Shown: in pieces, positions 14,118 through 14,732 of the stretch | Numbering within the stretch: the first letter of the stretch is position 1 | Layout: every line of letters starts with the position of its first letter | Assembly (NCBI GenBank): GCA_903853185.1 | Contig: CAINSX010000082.1 | Span: forward strand, 1 to 14,732 | Length of the DNA stretch: 14,732 bases | DNA from: an uncultured Opitutia bacterium | GTDB lineage: Bacteria > Verrucomicrobiota > Verrucomicrobiia > Opitutales > UBA953 | Reading direction: 5' to 3' | The notes under the pieces: generated by a model | What the model was told of the DNA's origin: nothing | Seen by the model: the letters and a program-made list of their open reading frames with translations, nothing else | Database searches by the model: none | Translations under genes and position numbers: made by a program

Positions 14118-14732
14118 TTACTGATAGATCTCACCGCCCTTTTCGCGGAATTCCTTGGACTTCTCTTCCATGCCCTTGGCGAGCGCATCGGCTTCGGAGA
14201 CGCCTTGGGCGTCGGCGAACTTACGAATGTCGTCGGAGATGCGCATGGAGCAGAAGTTCGGGCCGCACATGGAGCAGAAGTGCGCGGTCTTGGCGGACTC
14301 CTGCGGCAGGGTCTCGTCGTGGTATTCCTGGGCTCGCTCGGGATCGAGGGCCAAGGCGAACTGGTCGGGCCAGCGGAACTCGAAGCGGGCCTTGGAGAGC
14401 GCGTTGTCGCGGATCTGCGCGGCGGGGTGGCCCTTGGCGAGGTCGGCAGCGTGGGCGGCGATCTTGTAAGCGATGACGCCCTCACGGACGTCATTCTTGT
14501 TCGGCAGGCCGAGGTGTTCCTTCGGCGTGACGTAGCAGAGCATCGCGGTGCCATACCAGCCGATCATCGCGGCGCCGATGGCGGACGTGATGTGGTCGTA
14601 GCCCGGAGCGATATCGGTCGTGAGGGGGCCGAGCGTGTAGAACGGCGCCTCGTGGCACCACTCGAGCTGCTTGTCCATGTTCTCCTTGATCATGTGCATC
14701 GGCACGTGGCCGGGGCCTTCGTTCATGACCTG
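14118..14732 (-). CDS. thiC: Phosphomethylpyrimidine synthase ThiC, C-terminal part (cut by window edge)
   Basis: This is the last 204 residues of ThiC, the radical-SAM enzyme that rearranges aminoimidazole ribotide into the pyrimidine of thiamine. The N-terminal part lies beyond the right edge. MNEGPGHVPMH, near the fragment start, and LGPLTTDIAPGYDHITSAIG are conserved active-site segments. The reversed radical-SAM cluster motif CxxCxxxxC appears as CSMCGPNFC, with Cys codons at 14274-14276, 14265-14267 and 14250-14252. The tail SKEFREKGGEIYQ is normal for the family. The reading frame is open to the window edge. Any TPP riboswitch would lie upstream, outside the window. Confidence 0.97.
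   Translation of the reverse strand, partial: QVMNEGPGHVPMHMIKENMDKQLEWCHEAPFYTLGPLTTDIAPGYDHITSAIGAAMIGWYGTAMLCYVTPKEHLGLPNKNDVREGVIAYKIAAHAADLAKGHPAAQIRDNALSKARFEFRWPDQFALALDPERAQEYHDETLPQESAKTAHFCSMCGPNFCSMRISDDIRKFADAQGVSEADALAKGMEEKSKEFREKGGEIYQ

Overview
The window is GC-rich, carries 11 genes on both strands and fits a member of the PVC group, most likely Verrucomicrobiota (perhaps Opitutae). This is inferred from an 1180-residue haem protein of the PVC-type membrane-bound dehydrogenase class, a formylglycine-type sulfatase, a secreted SGNH hydrolase and start sites without Shine-Dalgarno sequences. Taxonomy could not be tested by search. No tRNA, rRNA, CRISPR array, insertion sequence or phage gene was seen, and no stretch longer than 300 bases lacks a gene.

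Left part (1-6323). A leftward sulfatase, cut by the window edge, diverges from a rightward cluster that encodes a complete route for D-glucarate: aldehyde dehydrogenase (531-2120), 5-dehydro-4-deoxyglucarate dehydratase (2150-3061), an MFS carboxylate transporter (3068-4336) and glucarate dehydratase (4371-5696). Together they would import D-glucarate, dehydrate it to 5-dehydro-4-deoxyglucarate, dehydrate and decarboxylate that to 2-oxoglutarate semialdehyde, and oxidise the semialdehyde to 2-oxoglutarate for the TCA cycle. No regulator lies in the cluster. Three of its genes are preceded by C-rich tracts built from CCCCTA units; the one before gudD is a strong G-quadruplex candidate on the opposite strand. 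A small membrane-anchored protein of unknown function (5746-6282) follows.

Middle (6286-10473, leftward). A terminator at 6286-6323 closes a small predicted outer-membrane beta-barrel gene (6345-6869). Upstream of that is the large dehydrogenase-like protein: N-terminal beta-sandwich, beta-propeller, HEAT-like helical region and C-terminal cytochrome c domain with a CSACH haem site.

Right part (10653-14732). A rightward ADP-ribosylglycohydrolase is followed by lexA. The lexA promoter has a consensus -35 and two GAAC-N4-(G/T)TTC boxes over its spacer and -10, and the predicted transcription start lies only a few bases before the ATG, so autorepression and a nearly leaderless mRNA are likely. 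Converging on lexA from the right are leftward genes for a secreted SGNH/GDSL hydrolase, a class I methyltransferase and the 3' end of thiC.

Most of the window is ordinary metabolism and housekeeping. The less ordinary features are the C-rich leaders and absence of Shine-Dalgarno sites, the lexA control region, a Lys-to-Met change in the aldehyde dehydrogenase cofactor site, and two unassigned envelope proteins.
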